From: Candidatus Eiseniibacteriota bacterium
GTDB taxonomy: Bacteria; Eisenbacteria; RBG-16-71-46
Direction of reading: 5' to 3'
Length of the DNA: 8,474 nt
NCBI GenBank assembly: GCA_023249815.1
Contig: JAHFBX010000115.1
Location: 1-8,474 of the forward strand
The notes under the pieces are model-generated. The model had not been told where the DNA came from. It saw nothing but the letters and a program-made list of their open reading frames with translations, and searched no databases. A program made the translations under genes and the position numbers. Positions 8,382 to 8,474 of this stretch are shown in pieces (the stretch's first letter is position 1; each line of letters begins with the position of its first letter).

Positions 8382-8474
8382 CGAATCCCCCTGGGTCGCG
8401 AGTCGGTCCGGAGTCTCACCCAGGCGGTCCGCCGCCGCCAACAGCGGCCGCATACGAGCGGCACGGAGCCTCCC
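8382..8474. other. Right-edge sequence upstream of the peptidase gene
   Basis: Apart from the ribosome binding site, I see no gene or clear promoter in these 93 bases. A TTGGCG hexamer followed 17 bases later by TGAGAC has the right spacing but a poor -10. The frame of the peptidase is open through most of it, but the start evidence argues that it is untranslated. Confidence 0.4.
8386..8392 (-). promoter_or_regulatory. Ribosome binding site of the S9 peptidase
   Basis: AGGGGGA reads on the minus strand at 8392-8386, four bases before ATG 8381. It supports this start over the in-frame ATG at 8453, which has no comparable site and would place 24 non-hydrophobic residues before the signal peptide. 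Confidence 0.65.

Noticed and set aside
8382..8453. Upstream ATG start for the S9 peptidase at 8453
   Set aside because: It would put 24 non-hydrophobic residues before an evident signal peptide and lacks a good ribosome binding site; ATG 8381 has both.

Overview
The window is very GC-rich, and codon third positions are almost all G or C. It looks like an ordinary chromosomal segment of an aerobic, heterotrophic bacterium. All five genes lie on the minus strand, so they read right to left. The 2-oxoglutarate dehydrogenase E1 and E2 are separate genes, which argues against the fused Kgd protein of many Actinobacteria. Two proteins carry Sec-type signal peptides, and their family types fit a Gram-negative-like, high-GC phylum such as Gemmatimonadota, Myxococcota or Candidatus Eisenbacteria. 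The phylum is an inference that the sequence alone cannot settle.

Layout in transcription order (right to left): 8474-8382 is edge sequence upstream of a secreted S9-family serine peptidase (8381-6327). Next is a 126-base gap (6326-6201) with three short inverted repeats and a weak candidate promoter. Then comes a compact operon for the complete 2-oxoglutarate dehydrogenase complex: E1 sucA (6200-3429), E2 sucB (3432-2161, overlapping sucA by 4 bases as GTGA) and E3 lpd (2138-732, 22 bases after sucB). A roughly 300-base gap (731-436) follows, with small inverted repeats. Last is the N-terminal 145 codons of a secreted protein of unknown function (435-1), which runs off the left edge.

The three operon genes supply the whole oxidative decarboxylation of 2-oxoglutarate to succinyl-CoA. 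E1 decarboxylates the substrate with thiamine diphosphate and reductively succinylates the lipoyl arm. E2 carries the lipoyl lysine and transfers the succinyl group to CoA. E3 reoxidises the dihydrolipoyl arm with FAD and NAD+. Key catalytic and cofactor residues are intact in all three, and overlap and spacing suggest translational coupling. The peptidase may feed peptides or amino acids into metabolism, but nothing in the sequence ties it to the operon.

I saw no mobile elements, CRISPR arrays, tRNA or rRNA genes, and no convincing new system. The points most worth a second look are the cluster of small inverted repeats ahead of sucA, the inverted repeat in the 436-731 gap, and the truncated secreted protein at the left edge.
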